The notes: generated by a model from the letters alone, not told the origin. A stretch of DNA of 64,000 bases from Robertmurraya korlensis (GCF_023715225.1 NZ_JAMBNS010000009.1:62001-126000); one strand, 5' to 3'; counted from the stretch's first letter, positions 1-9,135 are shown. Numbers and translations: made by a program.

Positions 1-2
1 AT

Positions 3-506
3 TATTCATCTAACAATCAACACCCAATCGTGTATCTAGATCACGAGGATATGAAAGGAAATGTAGAATCACATACCAAGTTAGAAGAAGCTGTGGGTTC
101 TTTAAATGTGAGTGGGAAGGTTGGATATGATCCTCTTTACCATCGAGATCGTGAAATATTTCAATCCTTTTTAATCTATACAGATGAAGATCAAGTGGAT
201 TATAAATCAGCCTTTCCTCAATTAGATTTTATCCGCTGGCATGAATATGCGGTTGATGTATTACCTGCTGGAGGATCAAAAGCGGTAGGAATTCAAGCAG
301 CTATGAATCATTTTGGCATTTCACCTGAGCATGTGTATGCTTTTGGAGATGGATTAAATGATATTGAGATGCTTACCTTTGTTAAGAATAGCGTAGCAAT
401 GGGAAATGCACACGAAAAGGCGAAAAGCGCTGCTAAATTCGTAACTAAGCATGTGGATGAAGATGGAATTGCCTACGGATTAGAATTGGTCGGGCTGTTG
501 AAGTAA
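3..506 (+). CDS. HAD-superfamily (Cof-type) phosphatase, C-terminal part
   Basis: The reading frame is open to the left edge, so the N-terminus, with the catalytic DxD motif, lies outside the window; the GTG at 30 is probably internal. The visible 168 codons carry the C-terminal core of a Cof/YidA-type sugar-phosphatase-like HAD hydrolase: a lysine in the GGSKAVGI stretch and the magnesium-binding GDGLND motif, followed by an SVAMGNAHEKAK segment typical of the family. These enzymes usually dephosphorylate small phosphorylated metabolites in the cytosol, but the substrate cannot be told from sequence. A strong terminator follows directly, so this ends its transcription unit. Confidence 0.85.
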   Translation, partial: YSSNNQHPIVYLDHEDMKGNVESHTKLEEAVGSLNVSGKVGYDPLYHRDREIFQSFLIYTDEDQVDYKSAFPQLDFIRWHEYAVDVLPAGGSKAVGIQAAMNHFGISPEHVYAFGDGLNDIEMLTFVKNSVAMGNAHEKAKSAAKFVTKHVDEDGIAYGLELVGLLK

Positions 507-542
507 AAAAACATCGTCAGAAAGAATCTGACGATGTTTTTT
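507..542. terminator. Bidirectional intrinsic terminator between HAD gene and yhfA-like gene
   Basis: A perfect 13-bp stem (509-521 with 527-539, core ACATCGTCAGA) with a 5-nt loop is flanked by A-runs on the left and T-runs on the right. It can therefore end transcription from both converging genes. Confidence 0.9.
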
Positions 543-1937
543 CTATATTAAAAAGATGGCTACAATCGTGGTAACAACAAGGCCAATACAAACAGGAAGT
601 AAGTTTCGTCGGGCTAATTCAAACGGATCGACATTACAAATGGCTGCAGCTGGAATCAGAGCCCAAGGAACTAATGTTCCACCCCCAACCCATATGGCTG
701 AAATTTGGCCGAGGGCCGTTAATGTAGCAGCACCTGTACCAATTCCCTCTGCAAACAGGTTGGCAACAGAACCAGCTAGTGAAATGCCTGAAAAACCTGA
801 CCCATCTAGTCCAGTAATAGCTCCGACTGTTGTAAGAGTTACCGCAGCAATCTCATTGCTTAACGGAACAATCCCAGCTAAGGAGACACTAAGGTCATTG
901 ACAATTCCTTGTGATGTTTGTGGTAAATATTCACCAATGATGACCGAAAAGCCAGCATCGCCAAGATAGAAGAAGGCGGCAATCGGTATAACAGGTCCAA
1001 AAACCTTAAACCCAAATTGAAATCCTTCTATTAAATAGCTCGTTGTTTTTTCCAATCCTTTGTTTTTATGTCCAACGATTGTGATTAGTATGAGGATAAC
1101 AATCGATGTTCCACCAACTAATGCCGTTGCGTCCCCACCCTGTAAATCGAGTAAAAACATAGCGACAACATCTAGTAAAAACAAAACGGGGATTAGCAGC
1201 GAGAAAAATCTCTTCTGTCTAAGAGATAATAAGTTTTTCTCTGTATGATCATCCGAAGATTTCGATTGAATATATGAAGTTGTGGTTAGCTTCCCAAGTT
1301 TCATATCTCTCTTTAAAAAGAAGAAAGCTGTTATGGTGGTAACAACACCCATGACGATGACAAGAGGTACACTAGCACTAATGACCTCACTAACTGGTAA
1401 TCCTGCCGCATCGGCAGTTAATTTGGGTGCAGCCTGAATAATAAAATCACCTGATAGCGCAATTCCGTGACCAAATAAGTTCATAGCCATGGCCACCCCT
1501 AAGGCAGGAAGACCAACTCGGATTGCGACAGGAAGTAATACGGCACCTAAGAGTGCAACGGCAGGAGATGGCCAAAAAAACCAAGAAATAACCATCATCA
1601 AAATACCGATGGTCCAGTATGCGAGTGCTGGTGTACGTATAATTTTTGCAAAAGGAGAAATCATCACATCATTAATACCGGTTGTAGTTAAACTTCTACT
1701 CATAGCTACGATAATGGAAATGACTAGAATAGTTGGAAGGAGCTCAGTAATAGCATATATAAAACTAGAAAATATATCACTAATAGAAGCGCTAAGTGAA
1801 CCGGTAGCGGTAATCGCTATTAAAAAAATTCCCGTTATACATACCAGTGAGGTATCTCTTCTCATGACCATAAAACCTATAATTAAAATGATAAAGGAAA
1901 GGTAAATCCAATGTAATGCTGTTAACTCAATACCCAT
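543..1937 (-). CDS. YhfA-like integral membrane permease
   Basis: This 464-residue, very hydrophobic protein has about 11-12 predicted membrane segments and no soluble domain. It resembles B. subtilis YhfA and the wider ion-transporter/GntP-like permease families, with a conserved WPSPAVALLGAVLLP stretch near residues 125-140. The substrate is unknown; a small organic anion is a guess from family resemblance only. The start at 1937 is supported by an AAAGGAG site 8 nt upstream. In B. subtilis yhfA sits next to yhgE, so its place here, upstream of liaFSR, is a local rearrangement. A structured leader lies just upstream. Confidence 0.7.
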   Translation of the reverse strand: MGIELTALHWIYLSFIILIIGFMVMRRDTSLVCITGIFLIAITATGSLSASISDIFSSFIYAITELLPTILVISIIVAMSRSLTTTGINDVMISPFAKIIRTPALAYWTIGILMMVISWFFWPSPAVALLGAVLLPVAIRVGLPALGVAMAMNLFGHGIALSGDFIIQAAPKLTADAAGLPVSEVISASVPLVIVMGVVTTITAFFFLKRDMKLGKLTTTSYIQSKSSDDHTEKNLLSLRQKRFFSLLIPVLFLLDVVAMFLLDLQGGDATALVGGTSIVILILITIVGHKNKGLEKTTSYLIEGFQFGFKVFGPVIPIAAFFYLGDAGFSVIIGEYLPQTSQGIVNDLSVSLAGIVPLSNEIAAVTLTTVGAITGLDGSGFSGISLAGSVANLFAEGIGTGAATLTALGQISAIWVGGGTLVPWALIPAAAICNVDPFELARRNLLPVCIGLVVTTIVAIFLI

Positions 1938-1957
1938 CGAACAAACTCCTTTCTCCT

Positions 1958-1997
1958 ATATTAGGGAACCTGCCTATTTAGGCTTTTGCCCTAATAT
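1958..1997 (-). promoter_or_regulatory. Structured 5' leader of the yhfA-like gene
   Basis: Read on the minus strand, a perfect 9-bp outer stem (ATATTAGGG with CCCTAATAT) encloses two 5-nt internal-loop strands and a small inner hairpin (GCCT/AGGC). It ends about 20 nt before the start codon, next to the ribosome site but not covering it. No poly-T follows, so it is not a normal terminator. It could be a small RNA switch or a protein-binding element; I do not recognise a known class. Confidence 0.4.
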
Positions 1998-2058
1998 GGT
2001 TGGTTGCTACAGAATATGTTAAATGGGCAAAGATGTGAGAGTGAAAAAGAAAATCTTT

Positions 2059-2072
2059 CCGTCTCTAGACGG
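2059..2072. promoter_or_regulatory. Inverted repeat, possible operator in the yhfA/liaF divergent region
   Basis: A 14-bp inverted repeat, CCGTCT-CT-AGACGG, lies between the divergently read permease gene and the liaFSR-like genes. Its size and place fit a dimeric regulator such as LiaR, but which gene it serves is inferred from position only. Confidence 0.35.
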
Positions 2073-2184
2073 AGAGAAAGAGCACCTAGAGTTTGGTTCA
2101 GGTTATCAAAAGAAGAGATAAAATGAAGGAGAATATAGAAAATTATCGAATTATTAAGCTATTGATTGAAAGTAGGCGAATGAG

Positions 2185-2967
2185 TTGAGATATCAAACGA
2201 TAAACCAAGTACTGTTTGCGTTCGTGCTCTTACTTGTAGGGGGGGGACTCCTCCTTGTTAATATAGGTGTCATTTCCTTGGAAATAACAGAGTTATTTGT
2301 CGTTTCTTATCCATTTCTGCTATTTATCATTGCGACGATTCTCTGTGTGAAAGCCTTAGTTGAAAAGAGAAATTTGTTCCTTTCTTTATTTTTATTTCTT
2401 TTTTCTTCTATATTAATATTTGATCGATTTGGAAAATTAGAATTTGGATTTTGGGAATTTTGGAAGCTTTGGCCATATATGATTATTTATATTGCGATTA
2501 GCTTGCTGACTAGAAGAAATAAAATTAAGTTTCATTTTCATGAGGATATGCCTAAAGATGCGTTTAAAACGAATGATGAAAAAGGGAAGGAAAAGAGAAA
2601 AAGAGCTAGAGGTTTTTCGATTGGTGATGTTAGTTTTAAACAAGCCAATTGGTCAGTAGAACCAATGGAGCTCTATAACACAATTGGAGACTATTTCATT
2701 GATTTTAGCCAAGCATATATACCAGAAAAAGAAACGCCGATTATCGTTCAAGGATGGATTGGTGATGTCAAGATGATCATCCCAGAAGATGTCCCTGTTT
2801 TTGTCCAATCTTATATAAAGGTAGGAGATATTCGTATATTTGATAAGGAAACCGATGCAATCAATCGTGGGTTAACCTATCAAACTCCTGGTTACGAGGA
2901 AGCTGTTCGAAAGTTAAAGATATCGATTGAGTTGAAAATTGGATCCGTACGTATTGATAAGGTATAG
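2185..2967 (+). CDS. liaF: LiaF-like membrane inhibitor of a LiaRS/VraSR-type system
   Basis: The 260-residue protein has four hydrophobic segments in the first 115 residues, then a charged linker (EKGKEKRKRAR) and a beta-rich C-terminal domain with repeated GDVxxI-like strands, the LiaF/YvqF arrangement. In B. subtilis LiaF keeps the kinase LiaS inactive until cell-wall antibiotics disturb the membrane. It is followed with no gap by the kinase and response regulator genes, giving the usual liaF-liaS-liaR order. The start is a TTG at 2185 with only a weak ribosome site; the nearby ATG at 2181 runs into a stop at once. No liaIH-like target lies beside it. Confidence 0.85.
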   Translation: MRYQTINQVLFAFVLLLVGGGLLLVNIGVISLEITELFVVSYPFLLFIIATILCVKALVEKRNLFLSLFLFLFSSILIFDRFGKLEFGFWEFWKLWPYMIIYIAISLLTRRNKIKFHFHEDMPKDAFKTNDEKGKEKRKRARGFSIGDVSFKQANWSVEPMELYNTIGDYFIDFSQAYIPEKETPIIVQGWIGDVKMIIPEDVPVFVQSYIKVGDIRIFDKETDAINRGLTYQTPGYEEAVRKLKISIELKIGSVRIDKV

Positions 2968-4026
2968 GTGAAGCTTATGAAGAAGAGAGTCGGTATTCGT
3001 TTCTGGTTTTTACAAAGTTTTATTATGATGGCATTTATTAGTTCTCTTTGTTTCTTTCTAGGTTTACAAATCTATTTATTTAATGTGCAATCATCTAGCT
3101 TATCGATCGTGACAACCTTTTGGCTAACCCTCTATATTTTCGTAATTCTTTTGCTTATTGGGGGATATTTTGGCATTAAAGGTAGTTATTTAATAAAGGG
3201 GAGATTATCAGATATCTACTTATTTATTTCTACGCTAAGAAGTGGGAAGTTTTCTGAGAGAATACCAGAATTTGAGAAGGATGAAATTGGTCTTATTACA
3301 GAGGAATTAAATCATTTGGCTGAATACATACAGGAACAAGTCTATTCCACGAGAAGATTGGCTGATGAAAAGACTGCACTGGCACAGACCGCACATGCAG
3401 CTGCGGTCATGGAAGAGCGACAACGATTGGCAAGAGATCTTCATGATGTGGTTAGTCAGCAGCTGTTTGCGCTCAGTATGATTAGCTCAGCTACGATCCG
3501 GACTTTTGACAATAACCCGTTAAAAGCGAAGGAACAATTAGAACAGATATCGGAAATTGCGGTTAAAGCACAAGGGGAAATGAGGGCATTATTACTTCAT
3601 CTTCGACCCGTTCAGTTAAAAGATAATAGTCTATGTGATGGCGTAATCAAGTTAATTCAAGAACTGAAAGGGAAAACTGGCATTGAATTTCAAGCAAGCA
3701 TTGATGAGCTTGATTGTGTTTCAAAAGCAACGGAACAGCATTTGTTTCGAATTATTCAAGAAGCACTGTCCAATATTTTAAAACATGCAGAAGCTACAAA
3801 AATAACCATTACATTAACAGAAAAGGAATCGTATATTTATTTGTTTATAGGGGATAACGGAAAAGGCTTCGACCCAGAGGTGGTTCGAATGACATCCTAT
3901 GGAATGAAAACAATGAGAGAACGATGTGAAGAGATCGGTGGTATTTTTACGATTCGCTCCAAAAAGAAGGAAGGCACATATATTGATATTAGAATACCTG
4001 TGACGGGGAGGGGTCTGTATGATTAG
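2968..4026 (+). CDS. liaS: Sensor histidine kinase, LiaS/VraS type
   Basis: Two N-terminal membrane segments (about residues 14-38 and 48-72) with a short extracellular loop are followed by a HAMP region. A HisKA_3 phospho-acceptor box comes next (RQRLARDLHDVVSQQLFALS, His159), then a HATPase_c domain with N-box QEALSNILKHA and GDNGKGF. This is the NarL-partner kinase class, and the short loop marks an intramembrane-sensing kinase. The gene begins right after liaF; ATG 2977, behind AGGTG, may be the true start rather than GTG 2968. It overlaps liaR by 8 nt, which implies translational coupling. It is expected to autophosphorylate and pass phosphate to Asp54 of the next gene product in response to envelope stress. 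Confidence 0.92.
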   Translation: MKLMKKRVGIRFWFLQSFIMMAFISSLCFFLGLQIYLFNVQSSSLSIVTTFWLTLYIFVILLLIGGYFGIKGSYLIKGRLSDIYLFISTLRSGKFSERIPEFEKDEIGLITEELNHLAEYIQEQVYSTRRLADEKTALAQTAHAAAVMEERQRLARDLHDVVSQQLFALSMISSATIRTFDNNPLKAKEQLEQISEIAVKAQGEMRALLLHLRPVQLKDNSLCDGVIKLIQELKGKTGIEFQASIDELDCVSKATEQHLFRIIQEALSNILKHAEATKITITLTEKESYIYLFIGDNGKGFDPEVVRMTSYGMKTMRERCEEIGGIFTIRSKKKEGTYIDIRIPVTGRGLYD

Positions 4027-4669
4027 ACTAGCTGTCGTAGATGACCATGAAGTTGTAAGAAAAGGAATTATCTCATATTTACAGACAGAACCAGATATCG
4101 AGATTGTAGGAGAAGCCAGCTGTGGAAAAGATGCAGTGAGACTAGTTGCAGACAAAAAACCGGATGTTGTTCTAATGGACTTACTTATGGAAGATGGCAC
4201 AGGAATTGATGCAACCAAGGAAATTTTATCCTTTAATCCGAATTGTAAAATTATTATCATTACTAGCTTTTATGATGATGAACAAGTGTTTCCCGCAATT
4301 GAGGCTGGGGTATTTAGCTATATGCTAAAAACAGCAAGTGCTGATGAAATCGTTCAAGCGATTAGGAAAGCTGCCCGAGGCGAATCAGTGATCGAACCGA
4401 AAGTAGCCAATCGCATGATGAATCGTTTGAGAGTAAAAGAAAAGAAACTCCATGATGAGCTAACAGATAGAGAAATGGAAGTATTAATATGTATCGGTGA
4501 TGGAAAAACGAATCAGGAAATTAGCAATGAGCTATACATCGGTGTGAAGACGGTGAAAACTCATGTGAGCAATATTTTGAGTAAATTACAAGTGTCTGAT
4601 CGAACTCAGGCGGCAGTCTATGCCAATCGAAATGGATTAATAAAGTTAAAAGAGGGCCGGGATGGATAG
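4019..4669 (+). CDS. liaR: Response regulator, LiaR/VraR type
   Basis: A receiver domain (residues 1-120) has the acidic pocket DDHE at 8-11 and phospho-acceptor Asp54 in VVLMDLLMEDG. It is joined to a LuxR/NarL-type helix-turn-helix (about residues 145-205, LTDREMEVL ... VKTHVSNILSKL). At 216 residues it has the usual family length. It is the cognate regulator of the upstream kinase and should bind inverted-repeat boxes of cell-envelope stress genes, possibly including the palindrome at 2059-2072. A terminator overlaps the last codons. Confidence 0.93.
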   Translation: MIRLAVVDDHEVVRKGIISYLQTEPDIEIVGEASCGKDAVRLVADKKPDVVLMDLLMEDGTGIDATKEILSFNPNCKIIIITSFYDDEQVFPAIEAGVFSYMLKTASADEIVQAIRKAARGESVIEPKVANRMMNRLRVKEKKLHDELTDREMEVLICIGDGKTNQEISNELYIGVKTVKTHVSNILSKLQVSDRTQAAVYANRNGLIKLKEGRDG

Positions 4670-4686
4670 GATTCCCGGCTTTTTTC
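4656..4686 (+). terminator. Intrinsic terminator of liaFSR
   Basis: A GC-rich stem, GCCGGGA (4656-4662) with TCCCGGC (4673-4679), is followed by six T. It overlaps the liaR stop codon and abuts the 3' end of the convergent hmoB. Confidence 0.85.
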
Positions 4687-5202
4687 TTATTCCTTTTCTA
4701 GGACAAGATGGTATTTCGTCACAAAGGAAGGTCTTGCGAAGATTGAAGGTTGTTGCTGATCAATTCCCTTCTCGGTTTTTCTTTTCTCATGAGCCTTTTC
4801 GTAAGCCTTAGACTCCTGCCAGTTTAAATAGTCTTTTTCTTCTTTCCATGCAGTCAAAATGATGTATGTATCGTTAGAAAGGGGACGTAGCACTCGGATG
4901 GCTGCAAATCCAGGCTCCTGTTCAATGAGCCTGGCCCGATTTTTAAAGCGATACTCGAACACCGGCCGACCTTCTTCGCTTACAGGAATATTGTTAAAAA
5001 CAAAATAAGCTCCATTTGCCAATTCCCCTGATTGATCAATCGCTTCATACTTCCTTGGGGAGGCAAAGACGGTACTACCATCTGTTTCATGTATGAGAAG
5101 GGTTGTTTCATTATCTTGCATAAGCAGCATCTTTTCTTGAACATGCTTTTCCTTTAGTGAGTGCATATACTCGTACGTCCCATTCGTCATAAAGATCTTC
5201 AT
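4687..5202 (-). CDS. hmoB: Heme-degrading monooxygenase HmoB-like
   Basis: The 171-residue protein has the antibiotic-biosynthesis-monooxygenase (ABM) fold in its C-terminal half and the N-terminal extension typical of B. subtilis HmoB (YhgC). Asn70/Asn71, Trp128 and His138 sit where IsdG-type enzymes have their Asn-Trp-His heme-binding and catalytic set; from memory, B. subtilis HmoB has Arg at the last position. It opens the heme ring to release iron in the cytosol. It stands divergently beside the hem operon, as in B. subtilis, so heme breakdown and synthesis are neighbours. The start is backed by AAGGGGTG 8 nt upstream. Confidence 0.87.
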   Translation of the reverse strand: MKIFMTNGTYEYMHSLKEKHVQEKMLLMQDNETTLLIHETDGSTVFASPRKYEAIDQSGELANGAYFVFNNIPVSEEGRPVFEYRFKNRARLIEQEPGFAAIRVLRPLSNDTYIILTAWKEEKDYLNWQESKAYEKAHEKRKTEKGIDQQQPSIFARPSFVTKYHLVLEKE

Positions 5203-5312
5203 ACTCTTTCACCCCTTACAATGTATAAACTAATTATAACGAGAAGAGCTAGCCAATCCTAATTTCAACTTGCTATAAAAGAAAAAACCATTAGATAAAA
5301 AAAGAAGATTTT

Positions 5313-5339
5313 TTGACAGATGAGGCGGTTATCTATACA
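5313..5339 (+). promoter_or_regulatory. Possible sigma-A promoter of the hem operon
   Basis: A perfect -35 TTGACA (5313-5318) is followed after 15 nt by TATACA, or after 17 nt by TACATC, about 120 nt before hemE. The -10 element is weak, so the exact start is uncertain. Confidence 0.4.
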
Positions 5340-5454
5340 TCTATAGTAGAAAAAGCTATATTAGAAGATGTGTATGTAAGCGCAGTATTTTTAAAATATG
5401 AGTAAAGTATATTAAAATGGGAGATAGCTTGTTTTTTTGAAAGGGGTCAACATA

Positions 5455-6498
5455 ATGGTAAGACAAATTAATGAAACATTTTTAAAGGCAGCAAGAGGAG
5501 AACAAACGGATTATACCCCTGTTTGGTATATGAGACAGGCAGGAAGATCTCAACCTGAATATCGTGAAATAAAAGAAAAATATTCTTTATTTGAAATCAC
5601 TCATCAGCCTGAACTTTGTGCGTATGTAACAAGACTTCCAGTGGAGCAATACGATGTCGATGCCGCTATTCTTTATAAAGATATTATGTCACCGCTACCT
5701 GCAATCGGAGTCGATGTAGAAATAAAATCAGGAATTGGGCCAGTCATTTCAAATCCTATTCGTTCTTTTGCTGATGTAGAGAAATTAGGAGAGATTCATC
5801 CTGAAGAGGATGTTCCATATGTGCTCGATACGATAAAGCTTCTAACGGAGGAACAGCTTAATGTACCCCTTATCGGGTTTGCGGGAGCACCTTTTACACT
5901 AGCTAGCTATATGATTGAAGGTGGACCATCGAAAAACTATAACAAAACCAAATCATTTATGTACTCAGAACCAAAGGCATGGTTTGCGTTAATGGATAAA
6001 TTGGCAGAGATGACTATTACATATGTGAAATCACAAATAAAAGCCGGAGCACGAGCCATCCAGATCTTTGATTCTTGGGTTGGTGCCTTGAATGTTCAGG
6101 ACTATCGCTATTTTATTAAGCCGGTGATGAATCGAATTTTTAGTGCACTTAGAGAAGAAAACGTTCCATTAATTATGTTTGGTGTAGGTGCAAGCCATTT
6201 GGCTTTAGAATGGAATGATCTCCCTCTAGATGTGGTTGGATTAGATTGGCGTCTACAAATTGAAGAAGCTCGACAAATGGGAGTGCATAAAACGGTTCAA
6301 GGAAACTTAGATCCGGCTATTTTATTGGCTCCATGGGAAGTAATAGAGGAGCGTGCTAAAGCGATTCTTGATCAAGGACTAGCACATCCAGGGCATATTT
6401 TTAACTTAGGACATGGTGTGTTTCCTTCCGTTAATCCTGAAACATTAAAGCGACTAACAACTTTTGTTCATGAATATACTGCAGTAAACAAACGTTAA
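5455..6498 (+). CDS. hemE: Uroporphyrinogen decarboxylase
   Basis: The enzyme removes four carboxyl groups from uroporphyrinogen III to give coproporphyrinogen III, the branch entry of the coproporphyrin-dependent heme route used by Firmicutes. The N-terminal signature [17 protein letters not shown] and the [11 protein letters not shown] and FNLGHGVFP motifs are all present over 347 residues. I chose ATG 5455 over the upstream TTG (5437) because AAAGGGG lies 8 nt before it and the family starts there. It is the first gene of hemE-hemH-hemY. Although AddAB, LiaRS and this operon all follow Bacillus order, pbpF, which precedes hemE in B. subtilis, is absent. Confidence 0.97.
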   Translation: MVRQINETFLKAARGEQTDYTPVWYMRQAGRSQPEYREIKEKYSLFEITHQPELCAYVTRLPVEQYDVDAAILYKDIMSPLPAIGVDVEIKSGIGPVISNPIRSFADVEKLGEIHPEEDVPYVLDTIKLLTEEQLNVPLIGFAGAPFTLASYMIEGGPSKNYNKTKSFMYSEPKAWFALMDKLAEMTITYVKSQIKAGARAIQIFDSWVGALNVQDYRYFIKPVMNRIFSALREENVPLIMFGVGASHLALEWNDLPLDVVGLDWRLQIEEARQMGVHKTVQGNLDPAILLAPWEVIEERAKAILDQGLAHPGHIFNLGHGVFPSVNPETLKRLTTFVHEYTAVNKR

Positions 6499-6507
6499 TG
6501 ATTCTTA

Positions 6508-6543
6508 AGTAATAATAATTATTATATTTTAAGTATTATTACT
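6508..6543 (+). other. AT-rich hairpin between hemE and hemH
   Basis: A 10-bp inverted repeat, AGTAATAATA (6508-6517) with TATTATTACT (6534-6543), lies in the 132-nt hemE-hemH gap. It lacks a T-run and may be an mRNA stability or processing structure within the operon. Confidence 0.35.
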
Positions 6544-6630
6544 AGCACTTTCACGTATTTTTTGGCAAAATAAATGGATGAATGAAAAAATTGCTGGAAA
6601 ATCGTGAATAAACAGGATGTGAGGGATATT

Positions 6631-7566
6631 ATGACAAAGAAAGTAATGGGGCTTTTAGTAATGGCCTATGGAACTCCTTACAAGGAGGAAGATATTGAGC
6701 GTTATTATACGCATATTCGTCATGGACGTAAGCCGTCTCCTGAAATGCTAGAGGATTTAAAAAATCGCTATGAAGCAATTGGTGGCATTTCTCCACTTGC
6801 AAAAATAACGCAAGAACAAGGTGAGAAATTACAGGAGCATTTAAATAAAGTTCAGGATCAAGTGGAATTTAAGCTTTACTTAGGGTTAAAGCATATCGAA
6901 CCGTTTATTGAAGATGCGGTGAAACAAATGTACGAGGATGGCATTCAAGAAGCAGTGAGCATCGTACTAGCTCCGCATTTTTCTACCTTTAGCGTAAAGT
7001 CATACAACGGACGAGCTCATGAGGAAGCAGCGAAGCTTGGGAATCTAAAAATTACTTCAGTTGAAAGCTGGTTTGATGAGCCGAAGTTTATTCAATATTG
7101 GGCTGAGAAAGTAAAGGCAACTTTTGATTCTATGACAGCAGAAGAACAGAATTCTTCGGTATTAATTGTTTCTGCACACAGTTTACCTGAGAAAATCCTT
7201 CAATTAGGTGATCCATATCCGGATCAGCTTCAAAAAACAGCTGATTACATTGCTGAGAGTGCCGGTGTAAAAAACTATGCGGTTGGCTGGCAAAGTGCAG
7301 GAAATACACCAGAGCCATGGCTTGGACCTGATGTTCAGGATTTAACGAGAGAATTACACGAAAAGAATGGTTATAAAGCATTCGTATACACACCAGTTGG
7401 CTTTGTTGCTGACCATTTAGAGGTTCTCTACGATAATGATTATGAGTGTAAGATTATAACGGAAGAATTAGGTGTGTCGTATTACCGACCTGAAATGCCA
7501 AATTCACAACCATTATTTATCGATGCGATGGCAACAGTTGTACTGAACAAGTTAAACATGAGATAA
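6631..7566 (+). CDS. hemH: Coproporphyrin III ferrochelatase
   Basis: It inserts ferrous iron into coproporphyrin III (CpfC). The key residues of the B. subtilis enzyme are conserved at the same numbers: Tyr13 (MAYGTPY), His183 (SAHSLPEKI) and Glu264 ([10 protein letters not shown]). The length is 311 residues, as in the family. The ORF opens at a GTG (6604), but the ATG at 6631 with GAGGG just upstream matches the family N-terminus ([17 protein letters not shown]). It is soluble and cytosolic, and is the middle gene of the heme operon, feeding on the product of the next gene, hemY. Confidence 0.96.
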   Translation: MTKKVMGLLVMAYGTPYKEEDIERYYTHIRHGRKPSPEMLEDLKNRYEAIGGISPLAKITQEQGEKLQEHLNKVQDQVEFKLYLGLKHIEPFIEDAVKQMYEDGIQEAVSIVLAPHFSTFSVKSYNGRAHEEAAKLGNLKITSVESWFDEPKFIQYWAEKVKATFDSMTAEEQNSSVLIVSAHSLPEKILQLGDPYPDQLQKTADYIAESAGVKNYAVGWQSAGNTPEPWLGPDVQDLTRELHEKNGYKAFVYTPVGFVADHLEVLYDNDYECKIITEELGVSYYRPEMPNSQPLFIDAMATVVLNKLNMR

Positions 7567-7600
7567 AGTAAACAACTTTTAGAAAAGAAGGCGATTAACC

Positions 7601-9010
7601 GTGTTGGAAGGAAAAAAGAAGGTTGTCATAATTGGGGGAGGCATAACAGGTCTTACAGCTGCTTACTACTTACAAAAGGAAGCTCGTGAAAAGGGCTTAC
7701 CCATTGACGTATGTCTTATAGAAGCAACGCATCGTCTAGGTGGAAAAATACAGACGGTTGTTCGTGACGGATTTGTCATTGAAAGAGGGCCCGACTCCTA
7801 CCTAGAGAGAAAGCAAAGTGCGACACGTCTTGTAAAGGAAGCAGGAATGGAGTCAAAGCTTGTGAACAATACAGCTGGAAAATCGTATGTATTGGTTCAA
7901 GAGAGGCTGCATCCGATGCCAGGTGGTTCTGTTATGGGTATCCCTACACAACTGGCCCCATTTGTTACGACTGGACTATTTTCTATTCAAGGAAAGTTAA
8001 GAGCCGCTGCTGATTTTGTTTTACCAAAGTCAAATCCAGCTGAGGATCAATCATTGGGTAGCTTCTTTAGAAGAAGACTAGGAGATGAAGTGGTTGAAAA
8101 CTTAATTGAGCCACTTCTTTCGGGTATCTATGCAGGCGATATTGATCAAATGAGTCTGATGGCAACCTTTCCACAATTTTATCAGGTAGAACAAAAATAT
8201 GGCAGTTTAGTTCTTGGGATGAAAAAAGCAACACCCCAAGCTCCGAAAAAATCGCCTGAAACAAAGAGTAAAGGTATTTTCCTAACACTGACATCCGGGT
8301 TACAGTCTTTAGTGGACGGAATTGAAGCAAAGCTAGAGACTGGATCCGTGTTGAAGGGAATCCGTGTTGATAGATTAAAAAAGGTGGACAAAGGATACAA
8401 ACTTGAGTTAAACAATGGAGACCAACTTGCCGCTGATGCAATTATCTCAGCTGTACCACATCATGTGACACATGCGATGTTTCAGCAGTATGATTTCTTC
8501 GATCCTTTTGAACATATGCCATCTACTTCAGTGGCAACCGTTGCATTAGCTTTTCCAAAAGAAGCGGTAGAAAAGGATATCAATGGGACTGGATTTGTCG
8601 TGTCTCGAAATAGCGATTATTCGATAACCGCCTGTACGTGGACACATAAAAAATGGCCACATGCATGTCCTGAAGGTAGTGTTCTGCTTCGTTGTTATGT
8701 GGGGCGTCCTGGTGATGAGGCGATTGTAGATTTATCTGATGATGAGTTAACTAGAATTGTCCTTGAAGACTTGAATAAGACCATGAATATCACGATGGAT
8801 CCTGATTTTGTTGTTGTTTCAAGGTGGAAGGACTCCATGCCTCAATACACAGTTGGACATAAACAAAGAATTCAAACGGTCAATGAGCAAGTTGCTCAAG
8901 AACTACCGGGTGTATTTTTAGCTGGAGCTTCTTTTGAAGGCTTAGGAATCCCTGATTGCATTGATCAAGGTGAGGCAGCAGTAGAAAAGGTATTGCAATT
9001 TCTTCAATAA
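7601..9010 (+). CDS. hemY: Coproporphyrinogen III oxidase, HemY/CgoX
   Basis: This FAD enzyme oxidises coproporphyrinogen III to coproporphyrin III, the step before iron insertion. The N-terminal Rossmann motif VVIIGGGITGLTAAYYL binds FAD, and the C-terminal GLGIPDCIDQGEAA segment completes the site. The length of 469 residues is normal. It starts at GTG 7601 with AGAAGG upstream, 34 nt after hemH, so the three genes are co-transcribed. The final enzyme, HemQ, must lie elsewhere. It was long called protoporphyrinogen oxidase; the coproporphyrin role is established knowledge for Gram-positive bacteria. Confidence 0.95.
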   Translation: MLEGKKKVVIIGGGITGLTAAYYLQKEAREKGLPIDVCLIEATHRLGGKIQTVVRDGFVIERGPDSYLERKQSATRLVKEAGMESKLVNNTAGKSYVLVQERLHPMPGGSVMGIPTQLAPFVTTGLFSIQGKLRAAADFVLPKSNPAEDQSLGSFFRRRLGDEVVENLIEPLLSGIYAGDIDQMSLMATFPQFYQVEQKYGSLVLGMKKATPQAPKKSPETKSKGIFLTLTSGLQSLVDGIEAKLETGSVLKGIRVDRLKKVDKGYKLELNNGDQLAADAIISAVPHHVTHAMFQQYDFFDPFEHMPSTSVATVALAFPKEAVEKDINGTGFVVSRNSDYSITACTWTHKKWPHACPEGSVLLRCYVGRPGDEAIVDLSDDELTRIVLEDLNKTMNITMDPDFVVVSRWKDSMPQYTVGHKQRIQTVNEQVAQELPGVFLAGASFEGLGIPDCIDQGEAAVEKVLQFLQ

Positions 9011-9017
9011 ATTTTTT

Positions 9018-9047
9018 AAGGGACTCTTTACTAGGAGTCTCTTTTTC
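9018..9047 (+). terminator. Intrinsic terminator of the heme operon
   Basis: An 8-bp stem, AGGGACTC (9019-9026) with GAGTCTCT (9035-9042), is followed by a T-run just after hemY. Confidence 0.8.
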
Positions 9048-9051
9048 ACTA

Positions 9052-9080
9052 TTGACACAAACACTATAAGGTGATAAATT
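9052..9080 (+). promoter_or_regulatory. Sigma-A promoter of the tetR gene
   Basis: TTGACA (9052-9057), a 17-nt spacer and TAAATT (9075-9080) form a good promoter. The inverted-repeat operator at 9096 lies just downstream, where a bound repressor would block transcription. Confidence 0.6.
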
Positions 9081-9095
9081 ATGATTTATACAAAA

Positions 9096-9118
9096 TGACC
9101 ATTTTGTTCATTTGGTCA
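9096..9118. promoter_or_regulatory. TetR operator 1 (autoregulation)
   Basis: A 23-bp element has inverted ends TGACCA ... TGGTCA separated by 11 bp. The half TGTTCATTTGGTCA recurs inverted before yhgE at 9731. It sits between the promoter and the start of the tetR gene, so the regulator probably represses itself. Confidence 0.75.
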
Positions 9119-9135
9119 GTTATTGAGGTGAAGAT

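Noticed and set aside
556-1905. Plus-strand ORFs opposite the permease gene
   Set aside because: They are shadows of the strongly hydrophobic minus-strand gene and have no ribosome sites.
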